Origin: Caprimulgus europaeus
Lineage: Eukaryota > Chordata > Aves > Caprimulgiformes > Caprimulgidae
DNA length: 64,000 nucleotides
Direction of reading: 5' to 3'
Assembly: GCA_907165065.1 (NCBI GenBank)
Contig: OU015527.1
Coordinates: 19,543,686 to 19,607,685, forward strand
Shown here: piece by piece, positions 51,405 to 63,523 of the stretch
How the letters are laid out: the number at the start of each line of letters is the position of its first letter
Position numbering within the stretch: position 1 is the first letter of the stretch
Translations under genes and position numbers: made by a program
The notes under the pieces: model-generated
The model's input: the letters and a program-made list of their open reading frames with translations, nothing else
Database searches by the model: none
Told to the model about the DNA's origin: nothing

Positions 51405-51495
51405 GTTCCAGTAAAGATAAGCAACACTGTGCAAAGCTCTAGTTAGACCCCACCTATGGTATTATACACATTTCCGTGAAGGTTAACTAAATTAA
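51405..51495 (+). mobile_element. ancient CR1-like fragment, tentative
   Basis: TGTGCAAAGCTCTAGTTAG followed by ACCCCACCTATGGTATTATACAC parallels the CR1 ORF2 segment that encodes '[11 protein letters not shown]' (compare 57,298-57,330 of this window). It has several substitutions and no long open frame. Only this short block is recognisable. Confidence 0.45.
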
Positions 51496-51673
51496 AACAC
51501 AGATAGAAAAGCTCTCTGATTCATCCAATGGAGAGAGAGTCTATCAAATTAATAAAAGGAGTAAGATTTTCTTTACTAATGTACCAACATACAAGTACGG
51601 GTAGAGGAATAAATATTCAAGACCTACCTAAGCTCAGTAGCAACACTAGCAGAAAAGCTCTTGGGTGGGTGGC

Positions 51674-51705
51674 TTTTTTTCTTTTTTCTTTTTTTTTTCT
51701 TTTTA
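51674..51705. repeat. T/C-rich tract
   Basis: T runs with single C (TTTTTTTCTTTTTTCTTT type) over about 32 bases. Confidence 0.85.
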
Positions 51706-53703
51706 AATATGAAAAGATTCCAAGTTGTTACAACAATTGTTATAAAATAATATTCCAATGGGAACAGTAGGAAGAAAATAAAACCAAAAGAAATTGATAT
51801 ATTTAAAATGGAGCTAGGTAATCTCACAAAGAAACATGTGATTTGCCTCCAATAGAAGGGTTCTGGATTAAGAGGCATAGTTTACTCTTTCTAGTCATCT
51901 ATTCTTAAATAAAACATAGACCACTACATAGAAAAGTAATGACACTTCAGATAACATCATAAACTGAGTTTATGGCTTGAATATCTTTTACTCCAATTTA
52001 TTTTTATTTTCCTAACTGGAAAAACTGTCAGATAAAGCTTTTTTTCCCATCATCTGCCTTCCTTCGACATTAGTATTCCTCCTTTTTCTTCCTTTCTTTC
52101 TTCCCGAATTTTCTTCGAGTTCTTAATTCTATGTCAACATTCCAGCACCTGTGACATCCCAAGGTTTTACCAAGAATTAAAAAATTTCACAAATCATTCT
52201 TATTCCTACTTTTTATAGTTATGATTTTCTTCACACTTGTAGTGAAAATTACCAGTCTTGTTACAAAAGGCAAGGATGAACAGCAGAGGCGCAAAAGCAG
52301 GCTGTAAATCAAGATAACACTGTGTCAACAGTTATCCAGAATGCATTATTGGAAAATAACAACAAAGAACCTTTCTAAAAAGGAAACTGTTAAATTCTTG
52401 CTGAATTTAATGCAACACTCTTGCCTCCTCATTTAGGAAAGTAGACTATTCATTTTCAGGATTTCTTCCTGGTAACATACACACTCCAGTGATACAGAGG
52501 ACTACGCTATCTCATCCTGCAAATACTTCTACTCAGTCTGCAAGTCTCTACAGAGCTTTTACAGTGTCATTATTCCTCAGATGTGATTCAGAAAACACTA
52601 AGGTAATTTGTTCCCCTTTGATGTCCTTAAAGAAAATCACTCCTTCAGAGAAAACTCTTTCTACAGAGATAGAAACAGGATGCACTTCCCAAAACACAGA
52701 GGATGCCTTGTATATTATCTGCAATCATGTCCACTAGAGAACATACATGCACAAAGAGAGAAAATTATTAAAAGCACGTGTCTATGTCAGAGGAGACAAG
52801 TTCTGCAAACAGTCTAGCCACAACAACACAGTGCTCTGAGTACGTTAATTTATCACACACATACTCTGCATCTAAAATAAAAGCCATACAAAAATCAAAA
52901 GCAGAAGGAAAGCACAAAGTCAAAAGACTTTGTGATAAACTTCTTCCTAACCAGTATTACAACTAAAATTTTAACAAAACTTTACTGTCACTGTTTGTTA
53001 GCCTGTTGGGGCTTTTTGCCTCGATTGAACAGTTTACATTCACAAAAAAGTTGTACACTGTTTCCTAAGTCTGTATCACATGGCAGTCTGCAGTAGGAAG
53101 CACACAAAGGAAGACTCCAAGAACATCTCCATCATTGGAACGAAACCTTAAAGCCACACACACTTGCTATTGCTCTATGTTAGAAGAAAGCAACATGCTG
53201 ACCTCTTGTCCTCTAGCCATCCAGGCACCCAAACTCTAACACAAAGTTCTTCAACAAAAAATTGTACTGAAGTGCTGCAAGACTATAGTTACTGTACAAA
53301 ATGCAAGGAAACAATTTAATATGTTAAAAAAAGACATTTCATTACCAAAAAAATACATTTGATCAAGGTTTAATTGCAGTATATTAGCATTTATGTAACA
53401 GACAACTCTGTTCCATTATGCAAATCATGCATAGAAGGAAGACATATCTTATCTGTAATTCAATGTGATAACAATGATACCTCATTTTGATTAATAAATA
53501 AAGCTGAGAAATAATAGATTAACATGTGAGAAGTACTCTGCCTGTAAAAAACAAGCAGTTATCAAAACAAGAACTTGTTTTTTAGAAAATTAAGGCTCAA
53601 TAATGTTCCAAATGCCCTCTGAGTCTTGCCACTCTGCCAAAGGATGCTACTTGTAATACTTACAATCTTGCAATAAGCACTCAGAACTAGTGAACAGAAG
53701 ATT

Positions 53704-53729
53704 TTAGAAGTCCTTTTAAGGACTTCTAA
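53704..53729. repeat. 12-bp inverted repeat with 2-base loop, flanked by direct repeats
   Basis: TTAGAAGTCCTT, TT, AAGGACTTCTAA form a near-complete palindrome. ATTTTAGAAG also occurs directly repeated at 53701-53710 and 53731-53740, so the pattern looks like a small inverted duplication event. Confidence 0.9.
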
Positions 53730-53988
53730 GATTTTAGAAGACATTTTTAGTGATTTTTTAAACAGACATTTCCATCAGTTACCTAACATCAAATGTAAAA
53801 TTCCTATGTAGGTCTAGCTTTAAACAATCTTAGACTACAATTTTTTGTTATGCAATGAATTTAAGCCTTAGATAAGAGTACGGTAACTTCATCATTGCAA
53901 TTCATACACATTACTGTCTAAACAAATACCAAGGTTCTAATTTCTCTCGAAATTAAGAACATGAATCATGTGAATCAGTCACCAATTT

Positions 53989-54010
53989 CACACACACACA
54001 TATATATATA
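53989..54010. repeat. (CA)n(TA)n compound dinucleotide repeat
   Basis: CACACACACACA passes into TATATATATA, 22 bases in total. Confidence 0.9.
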
Positions 54011-55333
54011 CCAAATCTCAAGAATGACTTAAATCACTTAAGGATAATAGGCCAGTTAATACAAGATGGTACAGCTCTATCAAAATCAAATTAAGGTTAT
54101 TCAGTGTACATCACCTTAGAAACAGGGAGAAAAAAAAGTAATTCAAGCCACTATTCTAATTCCTTTATAGTATCCTCAGGTTCATTCCTTCAAACCTTCC
54201 TCAAAGACAAATCTGAATATTTTCAATGTATTGTCTTGTTCTTGCTGCTTTAATTTGAAGAAATAAACAGACTATTTAAAGTCTGTACTAAATAAAAGGT
54301 TCTCACTCCTGTGCAGCAGACTTTTTTTTCTAGTTCAGTATCCCCAGCACCTGAAGTACTATGACCTTCTGTTGTGCAACTCATCCATCCATCCGTCTCT
54401 ATTTAAAGATTAATATGAGTAGCAATATATTGCCTTGGGATTGGGAGGGGTTTTTGCAGCTATATTGTCTCATGTATCTTTGTAGTACACTATATTTTTC
54501 ATGATCCATCATGTTAATTTAAAGTCTCAGCTTAGTCAAGTACCTTGATAGTTACACTGTATCACACCAGCAAATGCTCTCCTTGCTAAGATCTAAGACA
54601 GCTAACACAAATAATTAACTAAAACGTTTGCATATTATTTAAAGTGCTTACAACCCAAGCATTCAAATTCTATTAAATTTTTCTCTTTCCTCAACATAAA
54701 CTCCCGGTTTCATCAAACACTAGTTTTCCGTAAGCCTTAGAGGTTCACTATATCATCTGTACTTTAATTTCAAGAAACCAACATTATTAGCAGAGGTACA
54801 CATGCTTGTACAGTTTCCTAGTCTTAATAAAAAATATGCAAACTACCAGACACTGTGTCCATATACAGGACATTTTTTTATCCAAATGCCACAGCTTTAC
54901 TGAAATTTAAAACTGCTCCATAAAATCACCTACAAGCAAAGAAAGTCAAATAAGCCTAGACTCTATCACTCCAGTTATCACAGCTAAAACTCAGCAGCAC
55001 TACCAGAGGCCACCTGCTGTCATAAACAGCCCATTCAAATAGCCTTTGCAATCATTAGTAAAAACACCTAGAGAATTAAGTATACTCTAGTTGGTAACTG
55101 AAAATCAGTTATTTAAGAGAGTTGCACTGTAGTATTTTGAGAAAAGATGGAGTGAGTTTAAAATATTCTGGATGCTGAACTGGAAAGCTGGAAAACAATG
55201 TTAACTTAACCTATCACGGACTTTAAACAAAAAGCTTTCACTTGTAATAACATGCCAGATAACTTTGGAATCCAAACAACACAGCTTTCAGTCTCTATAC
55301 CAGACTGGAAATTGAGCTAGAAAAAATACTGAC

Positions 55334-55373
55334 AATGCTTCCAGATCCTACTGAAAATGCTTCCAGATCCTAC
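55334..55373. repeat. 22-bp period duplication
   Basis: AATGCTTCCAGATCCTAC occurs at 55334-55351 and again at 55356-55373 with a 4-base spacer (TGAA). A recent tandem duplication. Confidence 0.9.
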
Positions 55374-55842
55374 ACAGGAGATTCTTCTATTAGCATGCAG
55401 AAGATGCAGGAGCAACAATTATGTCATTAAGATGAAGGCCAGAGTCACCCAAAATTCTTTAGACCAATTTTAAAACTTTGATGTTCCCTTTGTGAGTCAA
55501 CATTCAAGAATGGACAGACAAGCACTCTCATGGTTAATCAGCCAGATGTCATTTTGATAGCCACTAACAGTGAGGTAGGTAAAGTGGGAGAAGCACCAGA
55601 AACTGTAATGAGGGAAAAGAGGAAAAGAGTTAGGGGAAAAAAAAAAAAAAAAGCCCCGTAGAAATTGAGAGATTAGTACGATGCAACAGAAGATGAGAAA
55701 TCAAAATGAAAACTGACATCTGCAGAATCTGGAGCAGAGGCGCAAAATTAATCCAAATGGTTCAGAAAGTTAATTTGAGTAATTACATTGAGTTTGCCTG
55801 GACAATTTCATTTTCAGGTAGGGAAAAGGGTATACCATTATT

Positions 55843-56465
55843 CATAGAATCATAGAATCACAGAATCATAGAATGGTTTGGATTAGAAGGGACCTTAAAG
55901 ATCATCTAGCTCCAACCCCCCTGCCATGAGCAGGGACACCTTCCACTAGACCAGGTTGCTCAAAGCCTCATCCAGCTTGGCCTTAAACACTTCCAGGGAG
56001 GGGGCATCCACAACTTCCCTGGACAACCTGTTCCAGTGTCTGACCACCCTCACAGTGAAAAATTTCTTCCTAATATCCAATCTAAACTTACCTTCTTCCA
56101 GTTTAAAGCCATTTCCCCTTGTTCTGTTATTAACTGCCCTTATGAAAAGTCCCTCCCCAGCTTTCCTGTAGCCCCTTCAGGCACTGCAAGGCCACTATAA
56201 GATCTCCCCGGAGCCTTCTCTTCTCCAGGCTGAACAGCCCCAACTCTCTCAGCCGGTCCTCACAGGAGAGGTACTCCAGCCCTTGGATCATCCTCATGGC
56301 CTCCTCTGGACTCATTCTTACAGGTCCATGTCTTTCCTGTGTTGGGGGCTCCAGAACTGGACACAGGACTCCAGGTGGGGCCTTACAAGAGCAGAGTATA
56401 GAAGGAGAATCACCTTCTTCGACCTGCTGGCCACACTTCTCTTAATGCAGCCCAGGATACGGTTG
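55843..56465 (-). mobile_element. CR1 LINE, 5'-truncated, about 0.62 kb
   Basis: The plus strand starts with repeated CATAGAATCATAGAATCACAG words, the reverse complement of several terminal octamers. It goes on through the ORF2 C-terminus to a truncation point near ATACGGTTG (56,465). On the minus strand [13 protein letters not shown] and [12 protein letters not shown] are clear. It is the same subfamily as the copies at 7255 and 22,998, with the same tail CCACTAGACCAGGTTGCTC on the plus strand. No target duplication was found. Confidence 0.95.
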
Positions 56466-56884
56466 AAAGATGAAGACAGGTTACATGAAGATATTCCATG
56501 AAGAGATGTTATGAAGGAGTCATATACCTATAAAAGCAGAAGGAGATGCAGCCCTGCCTTCCCATTATCACTGCTTAATGTCACATACATGCTCCAGTGA
56601 CTGCACTCACTTACGAACACCAGCTCCAAACCCTTGGTGTATGCATCCATTATTTTCATACAGGGAGTTGTACTGCAAATCTGTTATTTATTCTTCTGTC
56701 TAAAAGAAAGTAAAATCTAGATTCAGATCATAGGCAGTGAGAAGTCCATAACCATTTAACACTGCAACTTTAATGAAAAAGTAGAGAATGTTTTTGAGCT
56801 AATTTAAAGTTTTCGTATAATTATTGAGGGAAGCTAAAGTTTGTAATATAGCATTTTTATTGAATATATACTTAATTATTTGAC
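56466..56884. other. unique sequence between CR1 copies
   Basis: About 420 bases with no recognised feature. Confidence 0.6.
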
Positions 56885-56985
56885 AACATATCAGGAATAC
56901 TGTGTAGAGTTCTGGGCTCTCCAGTACAAGACAGATATGATCATACTGGAGCTAGTCCAGCAAAAGGTTGGGAAGATGACTAAGG
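56885..56985 (+). mobile_element. older CR1, 5' piece of a copy split by insertion
   Basis: Text reading Y-C-V-E-F-W-A-L-Q-Y-K-T-D and then K-M-T-K-G-L is the ORF2 segment of an old CR1. It stops at about 56,985 where the younger copy begins. Its continuation, starting V-Y-E-E-Q-L-R, resumes at about 57,839 in the order expected, so the two pieces are one element. Confidence 0.85.
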
Positions 56986-57838
56986 GGTTGGCTGTGCTGC
57001 CATCCAGAGAGACCTGGACAGGCTGGAGAGCTGGGCAGGGAAAAACTTGATGAAATATAATAAGGGCAAGTGTAGGGTGTTGCACCTGGGCAGGAACAAC
57101 TCCAGGTTCCAGTATAGGTTAGGAAATGATCTCCTAGAGAGCAGTGAAGGGGAAAGGGATCTGGGAGTCCTGGTGGAGAGCAGGATGACCATGAGCCAGC
57201 ACTGTGCCCTTGTGGCCAGGAAGGCCAATGGCATCCTGGGGTGCATTAGAAGGGGTGTAGTCAGTAGGTCAAGAGAGGTTCTTCTTCCCCTTTACTCTGC
57301 CCTGGTGAGGCCACATCTGGAATATTGTGTCCAGTTCTGGGCCCCACAGTTCAAGAAGGACAGGGAGCTGCTTGAGAGAGTCCAGCGAAGAGCCACCAAA
57401 ATGATGAAGGGAGTGGAACATCTCCCTTATGAGGAAAGGCTGAGGGAGCTGGGGCTCTTTAGCTTGGAGAAGAGGAGACTGAGGGGGGACCTGATTCATG
57501 TTTATAAATATTTGAAGGGTGAGTGTGAGGAGGATGGGGCCAGGCTCTTCACAGTGATGTCCAATGATAGGACAAGGGGCAATGGGTGTAAGCTGGAACA
57601 CAGGAGGTTCCGCTTAAATTTGAGAAAGAACTTCTTTACAGTAAGGGTGACAGAGCACTGGAACAGGTTGCCCAGGGAGGTTGTGGAGTCTCCTTCTCTG
57701 GAGACATTCAAGACCCGCCTGGACGCCTTCCTGTGCGAACTCATCTAGGTGTTCCTGCTCCGGCAGGGGGATTGGACTAGATGATCTTTCGAGGTCCCTT
57801 CCAATCCCTAATATTCTGTGATTCTGTGATTCTGTGAT
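56986..57838 (+). mobile_element. younger CR1 inserted within the older CR1
   Basis: A 5'-truncated CR1 that begins about GGCTGTGCTGCCATCCAGAG and ends with GGTCCCTTCCAATCCC and three perfect tandem ATTCTGTG octamers (57813-57836), the CR1 terminus. Its ORF2 frame is unbroken from the truncation point to the stop at 57,746-57,748, unlike all the other copies here. That fits an age younger than the host element, which is full of changes. Both run on the plus strand. Confidence 0.93.
56987..57748 (+). pseudogene. intact-frame C-terminal fragment of CR1 ORF2
   Basis: About 250 codons of the ORF2 C-terminus downstream of the catalytic motifs. The text includes [12 protein letters not shown], then [28 protein letters not shown] and, near the end, [16 protein letters not shown], ending at TAG. 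The catalytic palm motifs A to C and the endonuclease lie upstream and are missing, so it cannot act alone. The frame has no own promoter. The first in-frame ATG is at 57050. Confidence 0.9.
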
Positions 57839-58222
57839 CTGGTATATGAGGAACAGCTAAGAACTTGGATTGTTTAGCCTGAAGAAGAGAAGGCTTGGGG
57901 GAATCTTATCCCAGTGTATACAAATACTTGATTGAAAGGAGTAAGAAGATGAAGCCAGACTCTTCTCAGTGGTGCTAAATGAGAGGGCAACAGGCACAAG
58001 CTGAAATACAGGAAATTCTACTTAAACACAAGATAAAATGTTTTTACTGTAAGGTTGATTCAACGATTCAGCACTGGAATAGGTAATCCAAAAAGGTTGT
58101 GGAGTCAACATCCTTGAAGATATCCAAGAACAAGGTCCTAAGCAACCTTCTTTAATTGAATCTTGAATGGGTTGGATAATTTCCAGAAGTCTCTTTCAAC
58201 TTCAACCAGTTCATGATTCTAT
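57839..58222 (+). mobile_element. older CR1, 3' piece of the split copy
   Basis: Starts CTGGTATATGAGGAACAGCT and continues [12 protein letters not shown] text (decayed to I-V-*-P-E-E-E-K-A), then S-E-R-A-T-like remnants and a tail reading TTCATGATTCTAT at about 58,210-58,222. Many stops and indels. It joins the piece at 56,885-56,985. Confidence 0.85.
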
Positions 58223-60024
58223 ATTTTAAAATAAATATATTTGTTTCAATTATTTGTCCAATAAACACTGAACTTTCAGCAGTTAATTTAGCTGGACAAT
58301 TACTCTCTTTAGTGTATACTCTTATAAGAATTCAGAGAACACCCAACAAGTGTTCTTTTTGCCTGGTTTTAACAAAAAGGCAAGAAAAAGCAGAAGTTAT
58401 ATTAAAAAAAAAGAATCTCAACGAGAAAGCACATAAAGAATGAATTATATTTGGTTTGTGTTACACTGCAGTAAAGAAAAAACGTACTGACCTTGACTTT
58501 TCACATTTTCACATTAATTTTATGCAGAAAGGACAAAGGACACAATTACAAGTGTATAACCAATAAATTATAACAGAGAAGCAAGACCAAACTGTTTGTG
58601 AATGTTTTCAGGGGATTTGTTTGCTTTTAGAATCTACATCTTTCAAGCCACATAAGCTGCCTGTTTTAACACAGTACCACTTCAGTAGAGTGTAAAATGT
58701 TACTAGATACCAAAATTTTGAATACTTTAAACACTTATGTCACTTTCTGCAGCTGAATGGAAAGCCCAAATCTAGTTTTTGATTGTCCATCGAAGTCCTG
58801 GAGACACATGCAGATGGTAACATTTTAAACAAATAATAAATTTCTCACTTTATTTTCGGAAGTATTAAATTAACTTTTTCTCTTACTTACAACATAAATT
58901 ATTACAGTGCGAGTAAGGGTGTCTTATTCTACTTCTACCTTGAAGCTGTTCACTGAAGAAACTGTAAACAGACCACAATCAAGAGAATAATATAACGCCA
59001 TCATGGGTGAAAGACTGAAATAATTACTGCAGATTCATAAAAAACATTTAAGGAGAAAAAACTGAAAGGTGTTCTAAAATGGCAGGATTTTTCAGATTAC
59101 TGAGAAATAATCTACAATGAAACATGGAAATGACTCAAGATTGTTGCTCTCAGTCTTCATAATGCAACGTAGCACATGCTGCATTAAACAACAGATGAGT
59201 TTGTTAACTTTTACAGACATATTAACATACTATAATTTCTGCAAAAGCAACAACTGATGGTACTGCTCCTGTTTGGAGGCAATTGCTCCTCACTACTCCC
59301 ATCAGCTGTAGTACAGTTACTTTAAACCGAACTGGAATGCCAGGGGCTCAACCACCAAGCCCTCCTACCCCCAGTCATTCAACATACACACACAATCTGA
59401 CACAGGGAAGCCATAGTGAGAGATCTGCTAGAGGATTTTCTCAGCCCTTCCACAGTGAAAGCAGACTCTGCTTTTTTTCTTCCTTTGAGTCCAATAAGAA
59501 AGGGCATTTTGAAGCACTGCGGGTAGCTGTAGCAAGAATGACCAGAGTCAACTATGTACAGAGTTGGACAAGAGTTGTGGGAGAAGGAGGCATGTAAACA
59601 CTGCAGCCCTTATACATTCAGGGCTAATATATTAAAGATTTAGTAAAACAGATAATATGCACCCTACATTGATATTTGAGTGAAATGCCACCTCAAGACC
59701 TTTACCTTAGGAAAATAGCATACATTAGCTGCTATTCACTGCATCTATTAAAAAACCAAATAAACAAACAGAAAACAACTAAAACACCAAACCAAAACAA
59801 AAAGCCTGACTACGAGAAGAATAAAACAAAGCCCTAGCTATGTATAGGTAACTAAGCTAGCGTTAACCTCCATGGCTGAATGCCAGACACAGGTTATGAG
59901 GCAAGGACAGCAGTCCATATGCCAAGAACACCCCTTCACTCTGTCTGCCCCACAGCAACAAGCTTTAGTAAAGAAAAAAAAAAGGCTTACACCTGAGCAG
60001 GATATACATGAGCTCCCTGTGAGG
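58223..60024. other. AT-rich unique sequence
   Basis: Holds an A-rich CAAA-type tract at 59749-59803 and an open frame at 59283-59597 with no recognisable domain (proline/serine-rich in its first part). I see no gene. Confidence 0.5.
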
Positions 60025-60230
60025 TCACAGAATCACAGAATTGCCTAGATTGGAAATGACCTTTAAGATCACCGAGTCAAATCATCAGCCTAACACTGAC
60101 AAGTCCCCAACTAAATCATGTCCCTAAGCACTATGTCTACATGACTTAAACACCTCCAGAGATGGGAACTCCACCACTGCCATGGGCAACCTGTTACAAT
60201 GACCAGTCAGTCACTGAACATTCAGTTCAC
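60025..60230 (-). mobile_element. older CR1 3' fragment
   Basis: The plus strand reads TCACAGAATCACAGAATTGCC and then TAACACTGACAAGTCCCCAAC... and CATGTCCCTAAGCACTATGTC. It closely follows the tail text of the 25,951-27,198 copy (CTAACATTGACAAGTCCACT and CATGTCCCTAAGCACTACATC). Only about 200 bases of the 3' end are left. Confidence 0.85.
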
Positions 60231-63200
60231 CTGCCTTTCAAAGAACAGGTATAATATAGCTCAAAGACTATGAGTCACCAATGTTCTGCACATCTAAAAG
60301 AAATGAAAACAAGACGAGGATAGTGACGTTCACCATAAAGGTATTGTGAAACAGGCTCTACAGGAAAGTAAGTACTCTTTCAACTCAAGGAAAATATTAG
60401 CATATCTCCCACATCTCCATCAAGAGGAGTATTAACTACTTGTGCACAAATCAACTGTCAGTAGTAATTTGGCTGGAAGTATTTGGCTGGAAGTGAGAAA
60501 GCTATTCCAGAACTTTGTCCAATGCAAGTAATGGGAACACAAGCATTGTTTCATTTCCAGAGGAAACTGGCAAAAATTTGCAAAACTTCAATTATGGTGC
60601 TCAACCAAGTAATTGTTCTTGTGTGACATATAAACATGGCAGTAAATGCTTCCTCTGAATTCTGAAGTTTTAATAAAAATGAAGCAGCCCAAAACTAACT
60701 TCTGTCACCCTTAAACTTGTTCTTGCTCCTACTGAAGTCAATGGTAAAATCTGACTGCAACAAACTGAAGTTTGTGCCTCACTACTTTGGCTTTCTGTAT
60801 CGTGGCCAGTAGTGCACAGACAGTGTGAAGTTCAAACTTTAACATAAAGATGCATGTTTTCACTGTGGTACTGTTTTTATTTGAAAATTGAATTTATATA
60901 TGCTCTATTTAGCCCAGGGTTGCACAATACACATTACTATCAGGAGTTTAGTATTGCATAAAAGGAATGAACTAGCTGACATGAGTTAAAAACAAAATAG
61001 CTAGCATAAATTGACAGTGTGCTTCCCTCTGTCAAGCTTCTTGATACTAACAAGCAATGTTCTATATCTACACTAGTGATTCTTTTCATTGTGTTACACA
61101 ATACAATTACTAACTCTTGGTAGCTCTGGTTACAAATCAGATGTGGAGCAATCTTACCTTGTCATATATCAGCATATAAAATATTCCTGACAATCTTAAA
61201 ACATGGAGGTTTTTTAAGGTTCACAATTACCTTTTAGCTCTATTAGCTTTATTGACACCACTGGCATAAGAATTTTATCTTAATACATTCACACTTATTT
61301 GTTGTGTATAACTGTATAAATGCTTCATAGACCACAAAAAATAAAAGGAAAATTATGATTCAGTTACCTGCAACGACTATTTATGGCTCTGTTTGGACCC
61401 TGGTCAGATCACAATAAAGTTGCTGTGCAGTGCTTCCCTTATATAATAAATCACACTCTGCACTTACAATCAACGTCCAGGTACAGTTCATGATTGCATT
61501 TGTCACTAAGAACTGCAATAAGAAATAAGAAAAAAGTCTGCTGCTGGAGAGATTAGGAAGTTTTGGAATGGGCAATGCCATTAGTCATACAACACTTCAG
61601 TCTGGGTGCCTGAACTAGACCACAACCCCAGCTACAACAGTAAAAGCTGCAAGAAAGCTTCAGTCCCTCTCATATCTCTCTGACTAGATCTGCATATACC
61701 GAGAGTGTATCCACTGAAGCAAGACTCTGAGAACACTGTTAAGAAGGCCAGCATCCAGAATCCCTACATAAGAGCACCTGCATTTATTGCATTTCTAATG
61801 GTATGAGTATGCTCAAAACCCTCTTCCTTCAACTATGACTACCTAGCAAAAGGAGCAGCAGGTCCTTGTCATCTGGAGAGAGTCCAAAAAGTAGAAGAGG
61901 CAGGGATCAGCAGGAGAAGAAGAAAGATATTATAACTTTTTGTTAGCGTTCTACCTACTCTTAGGTTTCTATATAGTATATTCTATACGTATGCTGTAAT
62001 ATGTCCACTTCATGCCCTCATGCAACAATAGGAACACAAGCATTTTTTGTACTGGTGTTTGTATTGTTTCCTGCACATCAGAGGTACTGATACATGATTG
62101 ATTGTTGCTGCTCTAATCCTCTTGGTGGATACAAACTGCAGCTTCCGAGGTTTCTGGATTAACAGACAAGAACCTGAATTGCCTTCCTGTCATCTGGATC
62201 ATTAGCTGAACACAAAAACAAAAACAAAATGAAAAATATTGGTGCTGAAATTATAATATGCTCCTGCAGACCTGATTCAGAAATGAAGACCATGGAAAAA
62301 ATGGTGACCTTCCACTTAAAAGAATGATGACTAGCCTGATTATGGAATCAGGTCATCTACCCCATAACAAATTTTGTCATGGTGTTTGAGAAGAGGGGGA
62401 ACTGGCACCTGCTAGCTCCATCAGCACTTAGAAAACATTATTTGTTAAGTAATACCCAAATTTTATAGATCTCATCTTTATGGAAAATAAATGTGCCAGT
62501 TAGATGAAGAAGGATTCTGTCAGCAAGACATTTGGAGGATTCAAAGTAGAGGAGGTAGACTTGGAAAGACTGGAATTTTACTGATGCATGTGCAATGCCT
62601 ACGAGGGCTTCTGTTTCTCCCTGCACTTCCATTCTGTATTATTCTAAACACTGGCAAAACCTACACAGCTGCTTCTTTTCGATAAAAGGTTGAAGCATAT
62701 TTAGCCAATTAAAAGCTATGCAAATGTTTCACACATAACTTGTTCTGCATGATGAATTTTTATTACTACAAAACGTAGTAATTATTTAGTAGTATTTCCT
62801 TCATGTAAACAAGTGCAAGGCTACAGTAACATGCAACATTACCATAAAATGTAAAAAAGCACCTAAGTCTTAAAAAGTAATATATCAGTATTAAGATGAT
62901 ACAGATATCTGTGCCCCACTGTCCACAGGTACACAGGCACAACACCTACAATCATCAGTCATCAGAGAACTCAGGCTACATCATGCATTTTACATTCAAA
63001 ACAGTTTAATTAGCAAGTCTCCTGGTTTCCAGTAGTGTTCATCACCTCATTATTTAGGTACCATACAGATAAATATCATCTGCAAAAACAGTTTGTCTTT
63101 CCAGACAAACTCCAGAGAAAAAGGTCTTTTAGCCAATCCTCTGGAGGAGAATGAACCCTTAAGGCTTCACCAACTTAATTTTTAAAAAGCCTGAACTTAA

Positions 63201-63523
63201 GTCAATGTTAGTCAATCATCTGGCACCCCTTTGATTTTTCTTTGGAATATTTATCAGAAAACAGACACTCAATCCATTTTAAATCCATTAGCTTCTTCCA
63301 GCACAAAAACACATCCCAATGTTGGTACACACTCACCCTGTGTTTCTTTTTATCAAGGAGACAAAAGGGGCCAAGTCTCTCCTTAGTTAACTGCACCCTA
63401 CAGAGGACTAGTCATGTATGAGCTCAAACTCTGGATGTGGCACCATGTCTCTCAGTCACAGCCCCTCTCCACCCATACTGTTTTGAGGTTACCACACCAG
63501 ACCAATAAATAAGGGTGGAGGGG
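60231..63523. other. AT-rich unique sequence, no supported gene
   Basis: Includes a 14-bp tandem duplication at 60467-60494 and no other recognised element. Open frames near 61,400 and 62,500 look like chance. Confidence 0.5.
60467..60494. repeat. 14-bp tandem duplication
   Basis: ATTTGGCTGGAAGT occurs twice in direct succession without a mismatch. Confidence 0.95.

Larger units (their letters stand above)
51496..55842. other. AT-rich unique sequence, no supported gene
   Basis: Contains a T/C-rich tract at 51674-51705, a 12-bp inverted repeat at 53704-53729, a CA/TA dinucleotide tract at 53989-54010, a 22-bp duplication at 55334-55373 and 16 A at 55637-55652. No exon or repeat family supported. 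Confidence 0.5.

Noticed and set aside
59283..59597. 104-codon plus-strand frame, proline/serine-rich at first
   Set aside because: No recognised domain, splice context or homology; probably chance.
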